Below, piece after piece: positions 9,697 to 20,300 of a stretch of 64,000 nt of DNA. Location of the stretch: assembly GCA_018136815.1 (NCBI GenBank), contig CM030938.1, positions 4,545,724 through 4,609,723 of the forward strand, given 5' to 3'. Under the pieces are notes generated by a model. That model did not search any database. It had not been told where the DNA came from and worked only from the letters and a program-made list of their open reading frames with translations. Each line of letters begins with the position of its first letter. Position 1 is the stretch's first letter. The translations under genes were made by a program, and so were the position numbers. The stretch is from Isochrysis galbana. Its lineage: Eukaryota; Haptophyta; Isochrysidales; Isochrysidaceae.

Positions 9697-10053
9697 TTAC
9701 GAGCTCATTTTGCAGCACCTGTACATGTACCTCAACTTGTCCTGGGTGCTGCTTCGTCGCTTCAGTCGGAATTGCGTGATGACTTCGTCCTGTTCGCATT
9801 CAACGTTGTGCTTGTCAAGGTTAGTGTTATGCCAGGTTTCGTTATTCCACTCCGTTGTCACGTCACGACATGTACCAGCGGCCTCCATGGAATTGCACGT
9901 GTAATCATACGATAGCATGTCGGGTGAAGGTCTATTCAGTTTGAATTTGGCGATTGGCTTTGTGTTTTCCCTCATTGTAGCTTGTGGGGAGTTATACTTA
10001 TAATTATAATGGGAGCCGGGGGTTTGCGAGGGGGGAGATTCGTAGGGGTGCAT
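9697..10053 (-). CDS. small protein with duplicated Y-x-Y-x-C module
   Basis: 118-codon frame from an ATG at 10053. It contains a module twice: IAKFKLNRPSPDMLSYDYTC and ITQFRLKRRSSTQDKLRYMY followed by RCC. The pattern is I-x2-F-[KR]-L-x-R-x-S-x-D-x-L-x-Y-x-Y-x-C, with spacing of about 57 residues and Trp/Asn between modules (EWNNETWHN). The regular Tyr-x-Tyr-x-Cys ends suggest extracellular beta-rich modules. There is no signal peptide at this start, so the gene may have upstream exons. Family not recognised. Confidence 0.45.
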   Translation of the reverse strand: MHPYESPPSQTPGSHYNYKYNSPQATMRENTKPIAKFKLNRPSPDMLSYDYTCNSMEAAGTCRDVTTEWNNETWHNTNLDKHNVECEQDEVITQFRLKRRSSTQDKLRYMYRCCKMSS

Positions 10054-10074
10054 ATTCGTATGTGTCTAGTGACA

Positions 10075-10165
10075 ACGCACGTCAAGGCGTACGGGCAGGT
10101 GCGCTGAGGGGTGTCGTGATAGTACCGGGCTAGTGGGAGTAGTGGTACTAACGCTCAGTTGTTTT
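10075..10165. repeat. dispersed repeat, copy at 25826-25916
   Basis: Shares about 90 bp with 25826-25916: CGTCAA, GTACGGGCAG, TGCGCTGAG, TGTCGTGATAGTACCGGGCT and GTACTAACGCTCAG. Here it is followed by a TTATTATTATTA tail and the TAAGT-ATAA-ACTTA stem-loop (10174-10187) seen in LINE heads; the other copy is followed by unrelated AT-rich sequence. Confidence 0.7.
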
Positions 10166-10189
10166 ATTATTATTAAGTATAAACTTAGT

Positions 10190-11208
10190 TCAAGCGTGAG
10201 TGAGCGAGTGTGAGCTGTACGCAACGCGTCATCAACAATGGCAACACCACATTCATGTTAAGCAACAATCAACAATTAATACTAAGTCAATAACACGTAA
10301 GAGTACAAACAAAGACCTCCCAAAGAGAGCTAACACAGAGCGTAACAATAATATTTATATAGCCGGTTGATGTCACAAAGCTAGCCTAGGTGTGGCGATA
10401 GTAAATTCGCTGTGTTAGTGCGTGTGGTAATAGTGTGGTAGTGGGTGGTGTGGGCTACAGCCTCACGGTAGCTTCTTTTGGGGGGCAAACTGAAATTTCG
10501 GGATTTCCGAAATTTCGGATGTTTTCGGAAGGCGAATTTTCGAAATTTCGGGCCGAAATTCCGGAAATTTTGGACGTTTCCGGTACGAACTTCTACCGGT
10601 GAAGCTTTGAAGCATCCGCGGGCGTTGTCAGTATAGCATTCTAGACATGTCTGAAGTGTATGCCACACTAGGGGTATGGCTTCATTGGTTAGGCTCCATG
10701 GGCACAAGGTCTCACAAATACTTTCTGTACATTTGGTGTGGGGTATATTCCGCGGCAGGCGGTAGCAACTGTAAATAAAGAGGTTGCAGCCTCTTGCGGT
10801 ATATCGTTTGGCGCACCTGCAGCTAGTGGCTGGTGGGAGTAGTGTCGGTATCGGAATAGCGGTGGGAAGGAGTAGCAACATTAGCACATCCACATATTCT
10901 AGCAGTAGTATAGTCTTCTCTCATCGTACGCACAGCCACCCCATCGTCTCGCACTCATCGAGTCACAAGAACCTAGTAGGGCGTTGGCAGAATCCTAATC
11001 ACGGGAGTCGCCCATCCCATGTGCCATTCGGCTCAGCTGGATTGAGGCACAAGGCTTGCTAGCGGCTCATGCTCGCGCCAGACGTCGTGCCTACGAGCAA
11101 GCATGCACTCCTTGCGTGCACGCTCAGGCTAAGCCGGTGCCATTGCACCACACAACAGCGCCACCAACACGACGAACGTGTACAGAATATCCACTCGGCA
11201 CGCCGTGG
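10190..11208. other. stretch without confident gene
   Basis: Holds an AT-rich palindromic patch at 10490-10580, where GAAATTTCGG-like words repeat at least five times in both orientations. A minus-strand open frame (about 10380-10890) starts with a hydrophobic Leu-rich segment and has several Cys, but it reads straight through the palindromic patch, so it is not called. Confidence 0.4.
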
Positions 11209-14200
11209 TCATTGGCAGCCGCCGCCGCCGCAACAGCCATCCTTGTTGTGGTTCGAGGCTGCGCGCTCTGCCGCGCGCACGCGCTCGAAAATGGCCTCCC
11301 GGTCGTAGCCCTCGTTCCATAATTTCCGCTTGAAGTCGTCGGTAAGGATCTCGAGTGCCTCACCCAGGAGCTTGAACCTGGATGCACAAAGAACAAGCGG
11401 TAGATCAGAAGCGTGCCGGCGGCGCGCGGCGGACGAACCATCATAGTGTTTCTTAGCTCAGGCTGGCCAAATGAGGCCGCGCACCGTTCTTCCGCCTCCT
11501 TCTTGGCCTCCGTCTCCATCGCGGCCACCTTGTCGGGGTGGCACTCCAGGGCCCGTGCCTTGTAGGCCGCCTTGATCTCCAATGCCGAAGCGATGGAGGG
11601 GACTTGCAAGAGGCCATAGTAGTCGGGCCTCTTCCTCTTGCGGATCTACAGGGCAGGAGGGCGGGCAGGTAGTTCGCCAATGCGCTCCAGGCGGGTGGCA
11701 GGGCTGGAATTGCGCGTGGTGCTCCCAAAGCGGAGGGCGTCCCGTCACCTCGAACTGCGCACGCTGTAGCGCGTGGTTGATCTGCGTGTCGTTGCCCCCA
11801 AATGTGTCTCTGATCGTCTGGAGCTCCCTCGCCGCCTCCTCGTGCCGCTCAAGCGCGTGCAGCGCATCCGCCTTGGTCAGCCAAGCTGCTTTGCAGTCAT
11901 CCTGTGCAATCGAGGGGGCGTGGCGGCGTGTGGGCTTGAGCTCTTCTAGCGTGTGCGGCTCGCGCCGTATCGGCTCAGCTCGGCTGCTACCGCGGCGCTC
12001 GGCTCCCCAGAGCGCACCTGCGCATAGATAGCGACGGCACAATCCTTCAGTGCGGCGTCGTAGTCCTTGAGCCGGAGATGAGCAGCCGCCCGCTCGGCGT
12101 GCAGCGAGGCAGAGAGCGGTGCGTGCATTGGAGCTTCAGCGGCCGTGATGGCATTTGAGTACTCCGTTGCGGCGAGCGCAAAGTCGCGGGTGTAGGCAGC
12201 CTGCGACGTGGTTGGGCAGAGCGGGGTGGGCGCGGGCTTTGTGGCCGACGGCGTCCGTCTGGCGCGAGTCAAGCAGACCGCTGTCGCACACTTCGCACGC
12301 CCAGCCGGCGAAGGTTCAGCCTGGTGCAGCTCATATCGCCGACAGCACAAGAGCTGTGGTGTGCTGCCAACGATCAGTGCGGCAAGCGGCCCATTCCCAC
12401 TTCCGCCAGCTGGGATGGGATCGTTGGGCCGACGTGCCTGTTTGGCAGTGGACATGTGAGCCTCCAGCTTGCGGACCTTCTTCATCGTGCGGCCCGCCTC
12501 GGAGTCGTCGGGATCAAGGCGCAGCGCCTAACAGGTGACAAGCCAAGCCAGGCCAGTGGTCAGGACGCAACGGGCGCACAGCGTGAGCTGCAACCCGTCG
12601 GAGAAACACGTGGACGACGCACCTGCTTGAGATGCTTCTGTGCTTGCTCGAGGTCGGCGGAATAAAGCAGCGCAACTGCGCGCAGCCGGTATGCCGTGGT
12701 AGAGTTGGGATCCTCCTTGATGACCTCCCTTGTCGTACGTAGCGCACGGTCACACAGCCCTAGCGCTAGCTCGGCGCGCACCATCCACAGCCGTGCGACT
12801 GCGGCCGACGTCTTGGCGCAAATGTTGGCAAAAAAGGTGCGCGCTAGCGCGCCGTTGCCGTTGGAGAGCGCCGCCTCCCCCTCCAACTGCCAATCGCGCA
12901 ACTCTGTGGCGCTTGCAAGCTCGGAGGCGAGGTCCGGATGCGGCGCAGCGGCCGAGGTGCCTGGGAAGGAGGCGAGCTGCAAGACGGCCTTGGCATACTC
13001 GCCCTGCTCGATATGCGCCTTGGCGATGCGCTTGTACGCTTTGGTGAGCTCTGTGTCGGGCGAATCAGGGAGGCGGCGTGCTGAGCGCTGTGGGGCTGGG
13101 AAGAGGCCGCCGTGCGGTCAGCATCACGGCACGCACTTGGATCGATTATCAGCGCCGCCTGGCAATCGTCAATGCACTTGGCGTGCTTGCCCATCATCAG
13201 GTGAGTGGCCGCACGATTCAGCAAGTACGTGGGCACCGTAGGTGCAAGGGCGACCGCCTTCGAGTAGAGCGCAAGCGCCTCCGTGTAGATGCGCTGCTCA
13301 AACCTGCGTGTGGTAGATGAGCCAGTCGTCACGGCAGCTTTCGGGCGACAAACACTCCTTAAAGTTGGGAATGACTGACTCCACCCAGAAGTACAGTCCG
13401 AACTGTGTGACTGCGGGCTGGGACGTCTGCCACACAGAGATACACCTTGACCCGGGTGGCCATAGGCTTCTTGTGGTTACCAGGTGCGCTGCCCCGGTTC
13501 CCCACAGCAACGCACTTGGAATTGCCCGCGTTCTTGAGAGCCTCGGCCTGTTGCAAGGCGCTCGCGCTTGGAGTTCCCAGCCCACCGTTGGCTGCCGCGC
13601 CTGTCACTTCTCCGTTGCCGCTCTGCGCCGCGAGGTGTGTCTCAGACGACGTCATGTGCGCAGATAGTTCTGAGTACTCTCCGACCCAGGGGCAGCCCTC
13701 CAGGGGGCAGTGGAGCTTGAGCCGCCCGAGCACACGAAAGGCAAGCGGAGAGGCCAGCCGCAGCTCTCCGGCGCCGTGCCGTGGGTCAAGCTCACGCATG
13801 CACGTTGGGCAGCTTGGTTTAGTCTCCATCCAATCCTGTGGCGAGTAATGGTGGCGTTGAATGAAGGCTAGGCTTCAGGGCGGTGCGGCCAAGCATATAT
13901 CTTTCCCTCCCTCAAGTCGTACCCGTTCTTGCGCCTATTTCGCACATGCATGTCAGTCGATGCACATGCTGCCTCTCTGCTGTATGGGCCCCTCCTCCAT
14001 CCATTTCCCTAGCCCAATTGTGCGATCCCTGCTCATTTCGCTCAACTCCCATGTAAATTAAACGAGCAGAGACTCATCGCCCTTGCGTTTGCTTTAACCT
14101 CTTCTGGCTCTGCAAGCTAGCCCTCAACTTTCCTCGAACCCTTTCCACTGCGTGCCATTCCCCCTGCCCCTTCCCCCTCTCCTCCTTTCACTCCCTCTCG

Positions 14201-14707
14201 CGGACTCCCCCTCTCTTTTTGCTGCCCTCACTCCCTCTTGCTCCCTCTCTTCCCCTCAATCGCTCTCACTAGCTGTGTCCCCGGCTGCCTCTCTCCGCCT
14301 CCCTCCACCTCCCTGCCGCCACCCCCCCGCCCCGCCCCCTCCGCCTCCGTACCCCCCCCCAACCCCCCCCCCCTTCCCTCCCCATCCACCCCCCTCCATC
14401 TGGCCTGGCTCCCTCTCCGTCTCTCTTCTTGTCCATCGCATCTTCATGTCATCCCTCCCCCGCCCTCTCCGCCACCATCTTTCTCTCTCCCTCTCTCCCT
14501 CCCCCGCGCTCCCCCCCCCCCCCTCCCTGCCCCCCCCCCCCCCCTCTTCTCCCGCGCTCGCTGCCACACCTGGAGGCATGAGAGGCAGAAGATGTGATGG
14601 CACACCGTCAGCAGCGGCGCGTCCACCAGCTGGCAGCACACGGGGCACAGGAACTCGGCCGCATGGTTCTCCTGCCCTTCGACCACCAGGTCCGTCGAGA
14701 GGCCCAT
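11209..14707 (-). CDS. RING finger / TRAF-like zinc finger / TPR / J-domain fusion protein
   Basis: Nine exons on the minus strand: 14707-14570, 13835-13516, 13303-13137, 13050-12623, 12527-12438, 12200-12018, 11901-11749, 11645-11485 and 11377-11209. Together they give exactly 603 codons ending in TGA. The C3HC4 RING (residues about 19-58) is split by intron 1: FLCPVCC, CHHIFCLSC, then DWMETKPSCPTC. A TRAF-like CCHH finger follows (LHCPLEGCPWVGEYSELSAH, about 81-105), then TPR repeats (about 135-440, e.g. ALYSKAVALAP, AALIIDP) and a J domain with the HPD motif (ALECHPDK) from about 498. The tail is Cys/Gly-rich. TPR plus C-terminal J domain is the DNAJC7/TPR2 plan: an Hsp70/Hsp90 co-chaperone. 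The added RING suggests E3 ligase activity coupled to chaperone clients. Intron 1 (733 nt) is pyrimidine-rich on the plus strand. Donors are mostly GTGCG; intron 5 is GC-AG. Confidence 0.88.
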
Positions 14708-14709
14708 CG

Positions 14710-15037
14710 CGATGCCGCGGCCAGATTCACCTAAACAAGCCAAATCGAAAAGAAAACCACTCTCCCGTCGCCACCTCGAGATCCTGCGATTTGAACAACC
14801 GGAGAATTCACGTGAAAAGCCCTTTTATTGCATGGAATAGAGACCCCTCCCGAGGCCAAGGGCGCGCCCACTACACTCCGAGAAGGTTCCATCGACCGAT
14901 CGAGACGCCCGCGCCTATTTTTATATCACAACTACCCAATCTAGACCCAGTGGTTGAACACGAAAACATTACGCGCCGCCGGCGAAGAACATTATTTTAA
15001 TCCGTATTCAAGGGCCTAGAACCTAGAACCTGAATTC
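14710..15037. other. 5' flank of the RING/J gene; no gene seen
   Basis: GC-rich near the RING gene start and AT-rich further right. I see no conserved element until the palindrome at 15040. Confidence 0.4.
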
Positions 15038-15039
15038 AA

Positions 15040-15059
15040 TGAATACAAGCTTGTATTCA
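15040..15059. repeat. 20-bp perfect palindrome
   Basis: TGAATACAAGCTTGTATTCA reads the same on both strands. It lies 11 nt before the stem-loop of the LINE-like head at 15071. Confidence 0.8.
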
Positions 15060-15070
15060 AGTCCCCCCAA

Positions 15071-15780
15071 CTAAGTTTATACTTAGACGCGATGGAGCGC
15101 GCCGCCGCGACTCCCCTCTCATTCGGGCCCCCCGCCGAGGGCGCCCCCTCTGCTCCCATGGAGCAGTGGAGCAGCCGCTGTCGAAGCGGCCGCGTCCGCC
15201 GTCCGAGGCCGAGCAGGTGCGTGCGACTCCGGTCGCGCCACACGGCCCGTGGCCCCGGCCACATCACCCATGGCAGCCATGCTGGCCCCCCCCATGGGGA
15301 ACAGCAGGCTGCTGGTACCACTCCACCAGCAACAGGCTCCAAAAGCCACTCCTCCATTGGTCCATTGGGCATGCCTTATGGCAGAGGCCCCTCCCGCCTT
15401 GGCGAGAGCCGCGCTGCCGAGGCAGCGCGGCCCGAGACCGGGTGGCCCTCATGGGCACAACCTCAACCACACCATGCCAGCAGAACCCCTTATTAAATCC
15501 ACAAGCCCTCACACGACAAGAACCACCCACACTACGACCGCACGCATCTCCCACACAGCCGACAGGCCAAAGGCACCAACCCACCCACATACGCATCCAC
15601 CGCTGACCCTCCCCACCACCTCGCATGACACACAGGATGCTGACTCAGAAGACGACAACAACAACATGGGTGACTCTGACGCCATCTACGACCTCTCACT
15701 TCATCAAGCGGGCGACATCATACTCAACGACACGGCGGTGTATGCCGCCATGGTTGAACTTCTCCTTTGAACTCGAGGGC
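15071..15780 (+). mobile_element. LINE-like head: stem-loop plus frameshifted ORF1 (copy c)
   Basis: Stem CTAAGT / ACTTAG, loop TTAT, at 15071-15086; ATG five nt later at 15092. ORF1 begins MERAAATPLSFGPPAEGAP. The start frame runs to 15496, but the more protein-like continuation (HDTQDADSEDDNNNMGDSD, ending LNDTAVYAAMVELLL at 15770) is in another frame, so the ORF has probably suffered a frameshift between about 15180 and 15490. Ser/Pro/Thr-rich ORF1-like product. The copy is cut at about 15780 by a D-type head. Confidence 0.65.
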
Positions 15781-15784
15781 GTGG

Positions 15785-16830
15785 ACCTGTCGCATCCGCG
15801 ATCGACTTCCGACCTTAGGCGTCTTCGAGCCCAGTCGTTCTTGTTGCCGCGGGGTTTTACTCGTAACTTGTAGAACTCTGCACTCGTAACTCGCCCCTCG
15901 CTCCTTGCCGTTGCGCCCCTTTGTGGCCTGTCTCGCTCCTGTTTCGCTCCTTTGCACCTTGGGCCTTGCTCTGCCTTTGGTCCCTCCTTGCTGTCGTTCC
16001 CCCGCGCTCGTTCTCGCTCTCGTCGTAGGTGTTCGTCGTTGCGGACCTTTCCCCCGCGCGAAGCCTACCCTCTCTCCCCTTCCGGTTTACGCTCGTAGAT
16101 TCCCTCCTTACTTTCTATCTGTTCGTTCGCGGTAACCGCCGTTCGCCGTCGGCTCTTCCGTCGCATCATCGCTCTCTTGTCGGCTTTCTCTTCCTTGTTT
16201 CCTTCCTTCTGTGTTTTCCCCGCCCAAGTGGAGAAAGATACGTTAGTGTGGAGGAATGTTGGGTGAAAGTCAGGTGTGTGTCTCGGATTGTTGTCGGACT
16301 CATCGGATTGGTATCCTGTCGGCCTCTGTCGCCCTCGTCCCTCGTCCCAGTCGCTCCTCGCTCCCTCGTTTTCGCTCTCGCTCTCGCTCAGTCGTAACCA
16401 GCAATCTTACAACACCAACCAAATCCACTCACTCACCCACTCACCCTCGCTATCCGCTATGTCCGCTCCGTCTTCGCGCTCGCCCTCGCCACTGCCCGCC
16501 ATCCATCTCCCAACCATGGAAGATGGCCTGCCCGTCCCGCCCGCCAATGGCCAAAATGCCGTGCCTGCCGCCGCCTACCTTCCGTCCCGTTCGGTTCCTC
16601 CTGTCCCATCCATAACCTCCAATCCGTCAGGACCCCGAGCCAGACTTCTGGGCCCGCTCAGCGAGGGGCCCCTGGCACATCGCGGTCAACGAAGACTGCG
16701 CGCAGCAATTCAAGAACAAATACGGCGACCTCATTGTCATCCGCGTCCAGCAAGTCGACATCCCGGTCCTAGGGGTAGGCCAGGATATCCGAGATATCCA
16801 TCGGGATAGCTTTGGGCGGATATAGAAGAA
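15785..16830 (+). mobile_element. retroelement head, D type, fuller copy with ORF1 (frameshifted)
   Basis: Starts TGTCGCATCCGCGATCGACT, followed by about 670 bp of 5' UTR-like sequence matching parts of 3455-3772 and 8955-9447 (e.g. CGTTAGTGTGGAGG). The ATG at 16459 reads MSAPSSRSPSPLPAIHLP. At about 16620 the plausible protein moves to another frame (DPEPDFWARSARGPWHIAVN, then FKNKYGDLIVIRVQQVDIPV), so the ORF carries a frameshift. It ends at a TAG near 16827. No RT or endonuclease follows; only the head is present. Confidence 0.65.
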
Positions 16831-16834
16831 AGCC

Positions 16835-17718
16835 GAGATACAGCCGTGCATCTAGTCGTGGGCCTTATCTCCCCCAACTGCGCTACTACTACTACTTTGC
16901 GGCGCGAGCCAGATGTCTTGTCAGAAGTAGCGACGCAACCTACTAAGCGAGCCAAAGAGTTCCACACACGTGCGCTAAACACGTGGAAGCTTTCAGAAGC
17001 TAGTGACAGCGTGCTGTCGTCTTTCCTTTACCTCAAAGTAAGGCTCAACCGAGAACATTAAAACGCCAGCACGAGCCAACACTACTTGAGCGCGATGCTC
17101 GTCGTCGTGATACATGCTTGCTTGGTGCGCGGGCCGTGTGCAAATTACTGCGTCGATGCCTTCTAGCGGCGGTGGATGGACGGGGGCGGGGGGACTTGCA
17201 GGAGGAATGTCGAGGTGATTGGTGACGAATGAATGCGCGCCCGCCAACTCGTCGCGTTACGTCTAGTGGTCACTGGAGTGTGTGCGATAACTAGAGTCTC
17301 ATGTGCGTATTGAAGGCTGCGCGGTAGTAGGTGAATAGACAAGGCAGACCATCAATGCTATTGGCGCGTGATCGTGCGGGCTCGAGGGGCGATAGTGGCA
17401 ACAGTGCGCATCGAGGCCGTGCGATTAGGCACCGTCATAGCATGTTAGGTGCTTTGTCGCAGACGTAAGGCTCGTTGTGAAACCATTCTCGACAAGCCCA
17501 CAGTGCGCCAAAGTAGCCGAGGAACTTCGCTCGACGAGCGTGCCAAGCATAGACCGCCAAGGTTAGCGGCTTCCAGTCCTAAGGCGTGTGTCTATAGTAC
17601 ATCGCGGACTCCTTGCCTCTAGGACGGTGGTCCTAGGCACTGCCGAAATCGGCGTTCGGGCAGCACAAGTCCTCCCTCCTTTCAAAAGATTAACGCGCTA
17701 AGCGAACAAGTACATCCG
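16835..17718. other. stretch without recognisable gene
   Basis: 3' side of the carboxypeptidase gene. Contains a small ACTACTACTACT tract near 16887 and short open frames only. Confidence 0.4.
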
Positions 17719-20300
17719 TCACATCTTTCCGGCGATGAAGGCGTTGAGCATCTCGACGGCGGCCTTCGGCTGGTCTCGCGGCACCATGTGCCCGGCGTCA
17801 AAGACGCGCAGGAAGGAGAGCGAATCGCTAGCCTGTAGCGCTCAGCCCGGGATGGGTGGTTGGTCTAGGGCGTCGAAACGCACCGGGGGCTAACTAGAGA
17901 GGCGCTGGGGATACCCGAGACAGAGTCGGTCGCAAGTATCGGCGAGCAAGCGGCCTTGTCCATGGATTGGGATCGCTGCATCTAAGCGCACCTGCAGCGT
18001 CCCGGCCACCGTGCCGTCACTCAGCGTCCAGTTCTTGAGCGGCGCCGCATTGAAGTCGGCCTGACCCGTCCAGTCTAAGGCACGTACCCATGCCTGCAGC
18101 CGTACGGTGGGCAATGTCAGCAGCTGAGGAATGCGGAATCGCGTCAATGAGGTCTCGTTGCCCCTGCACACGATTCCCATCATGCCTATAAGCCTTGGTG
18201 CGCCTCATACCTGATTACCTAACCAGTTGCAAATGTAGTCCTGGTCGCCCGCGTATATGAGAACACGGATCCCGTCAGCCAGCTGCTCAGGAATGAGCTT
18301 CTCGAACTACGGGCGGTATATGCGGGGGGGGGGGGGGGGGGGTGAGCGCTGATTCGCCTTTGTGCGCGTTTACTTGCGTGGGTTGAGGCACGTTCAATGA
18401 GAGAAGCCAGCGCCGTCTTGTGCGTACGAGCGGGCCCATTTTACATCGGCAAGCCAGTCTCCGGAGAGCTCGAAGCCGAGAGTTACAACGCGGTTGCAGT
18501 CTTGCCAGCCACGTTTCTGGTCGACTCCCAGCGCTATCTTGACCTGCATAGGCCGGGGGCGGGCGTGTTACGAGCGGCTCCATTTCAATGAGTTCTTGTA
18601 GCGCCCGCCCAATCTCTCCTAGTAGCGATTGCTACGAGCCGCAATTCGGGAATCGGTTGACGGACCTCGGGCCTAGAGAGATAGGTCGCCACATTACTAA
18701 AGTCGTAGCACAGAGGTGGCTTCGCGCACTTCTCGCGCATGTCGTAAGGGTTTAACCTGCCGCGCCGCATATGGGGATGATGTGCACTCAATGAACGCCC
18801 AGAGACGAGGGTGGTGGGTGCTCGACGCGAATGTTGCGTGATCTCAATATCCGTGTGTGGATTGGACCGCACTCTTGAAGGGTGTGTGGAGCTGGGGCCC
18901 GGGTCGGTAGCCGCACCCCGTCGCGGTATACGGGATGAGGAGTCCAGCATTGCAGACTTCGATTGCGCTTAGACAGGTCGTTGTGTTTGATCCTGGAGCT
19001 TGGCAAGCCTTGATGGCAAGGATACAGATGGGCGTGATGACAGTCATTGCGGCGTGCGTCAGCTTGCCAACGGCAGGCGCATGGTGATTCGTCGAGACGG
19101 CCATGTCTTTGTAGTAGCGGTACTGGATGGAGGGCTCAGTGAGGCCGTTGCCGATGCCGATGCCTTTTAGGTTGATGGGCACAATACCTGGCGCCAAAGC
19201 CTTGTTTCGCTGCCAGACGCGATGGCTGACCGCCGGCACGTAATGCCCGGCGTAGGATTCCCCAAACACAAAGAAGCTAAGCGCGGGCGGGCATGAGGAG
19301 CCGTGAATGAGCATGTGCGCAATCGGGCGCAAACGCGATGTGCATGGTGTGCGGCCGCCATGCTGCCCGCCCGCCTCCCACTGTACGTACTCATTGGACT
19401 CGTACTCCGGGTGTGCCCTGAAGAAGGCTTGGAGGAAGGCGTACATGTCCTCCGCCACCTCGCTCTCGTCGTGATCGAGCCCTAGTCCGTAAGAGAAGCC
19501 GGTGCCCGCGGGCTGATCTATGTACAGTAAGTTGGCTTCATTGTTCCACGAGTGAGGGTTGGGCACCTTCCAAGTTGGAGGGAGAACTGAGTCAAGCCAT
19601 GGAAGGATGCATGCATATGCACCTCACCAGAGTGCCGTACACATCACAGCAACGGTGTACCCCAACATACAGTCGCGGGTCAGGCGTTGCGGGAAAGTGA
19701 TGAATGCCCTGTGCCCTGCTCTCGCTGTGTTGCCGGGGACACAGGCAGTCGCTCCCCGGGAAGACTGAGGGGTGGCCGCGGCAGCTGTGCAGCTGTGTGC
19801 ACAGAAAGGATGCAGGCATGCGTGCCCTGCTCATGCAAGATAACGCTACAGAGAAGCGTTTCAAACATGCACATCCTATCCACGCCGCCTCGACCTCGCC
19901 AGAGCCGCGTCGGAGAAGGTCTCACCGTTTCATTCCCTTCTTGGTTGACTGCACACGGCCCGTTCTCTCCGAAGAGAGCGACTTCTGAGGAGCACCCTGG
20001 CCCCCCGGTCATCCAGAGGACGAGCGGGGCCGTAGCGGGTTTGCTTCGTGCCTCGAAGAACCAGTAGAAGTAGTTCTTGCCCGCGAGAGGCCGCGAGGTG
20101 GAGAGGTGGAAGTAGCCGGAGAATTGGGTGACTCTCGGGTCGCAGAGAGAAGGGGAGGTCTCTGAGAGGATCCCACGGGCGAGAGGGGCAGAGAAGTGGT
20201 GCGGAAGGTGAGTGGGGACCGTCTGCTCTGGTTCGGCCGTAGGGAAAGCCGTCGGGACGCTGAGGGACACGAGGGAGAGGAGGAGAGAGGGAAGGGGCAT
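17719..20300 (-). CDS. serine carboxypeptidase (peptidase family S10)
   Basis: Eight exons fit in phase: 20300-19926, 19566-19382, 19276-18917, 18756-18666, 18543-18445, 18306-18211, 18093-17992 and 17832-17719, giving 474 codons. Residues 1-20 form a signal peptide. The S10 landmarks are in order: [10 protein letters not shown] and [39 protein letters not shown] with catalytic Ser194, [15 protein letters not shown] with Asp393, and [10 protein letters not shown] with His451. It removes C-terminal residues from peptides at acid pH, in a vacuole/lysosome or outside the cell. Length (473 aa) is normal for the family and all catalytic residues are present. The exon 1/2 joint is the least sure: an alternative pair (donor near 19895, acceptor near 19586) also keeps phase and adds about 17 residues. 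Intron 5 contains a G17 run. Confidence 0.9.

Noticed and set aside
14708..14743. Start of the RING gene at 14743
   Set aside because: The codon there is TTG; the first ATG in frame is at 14707 and leaves the RING complete.
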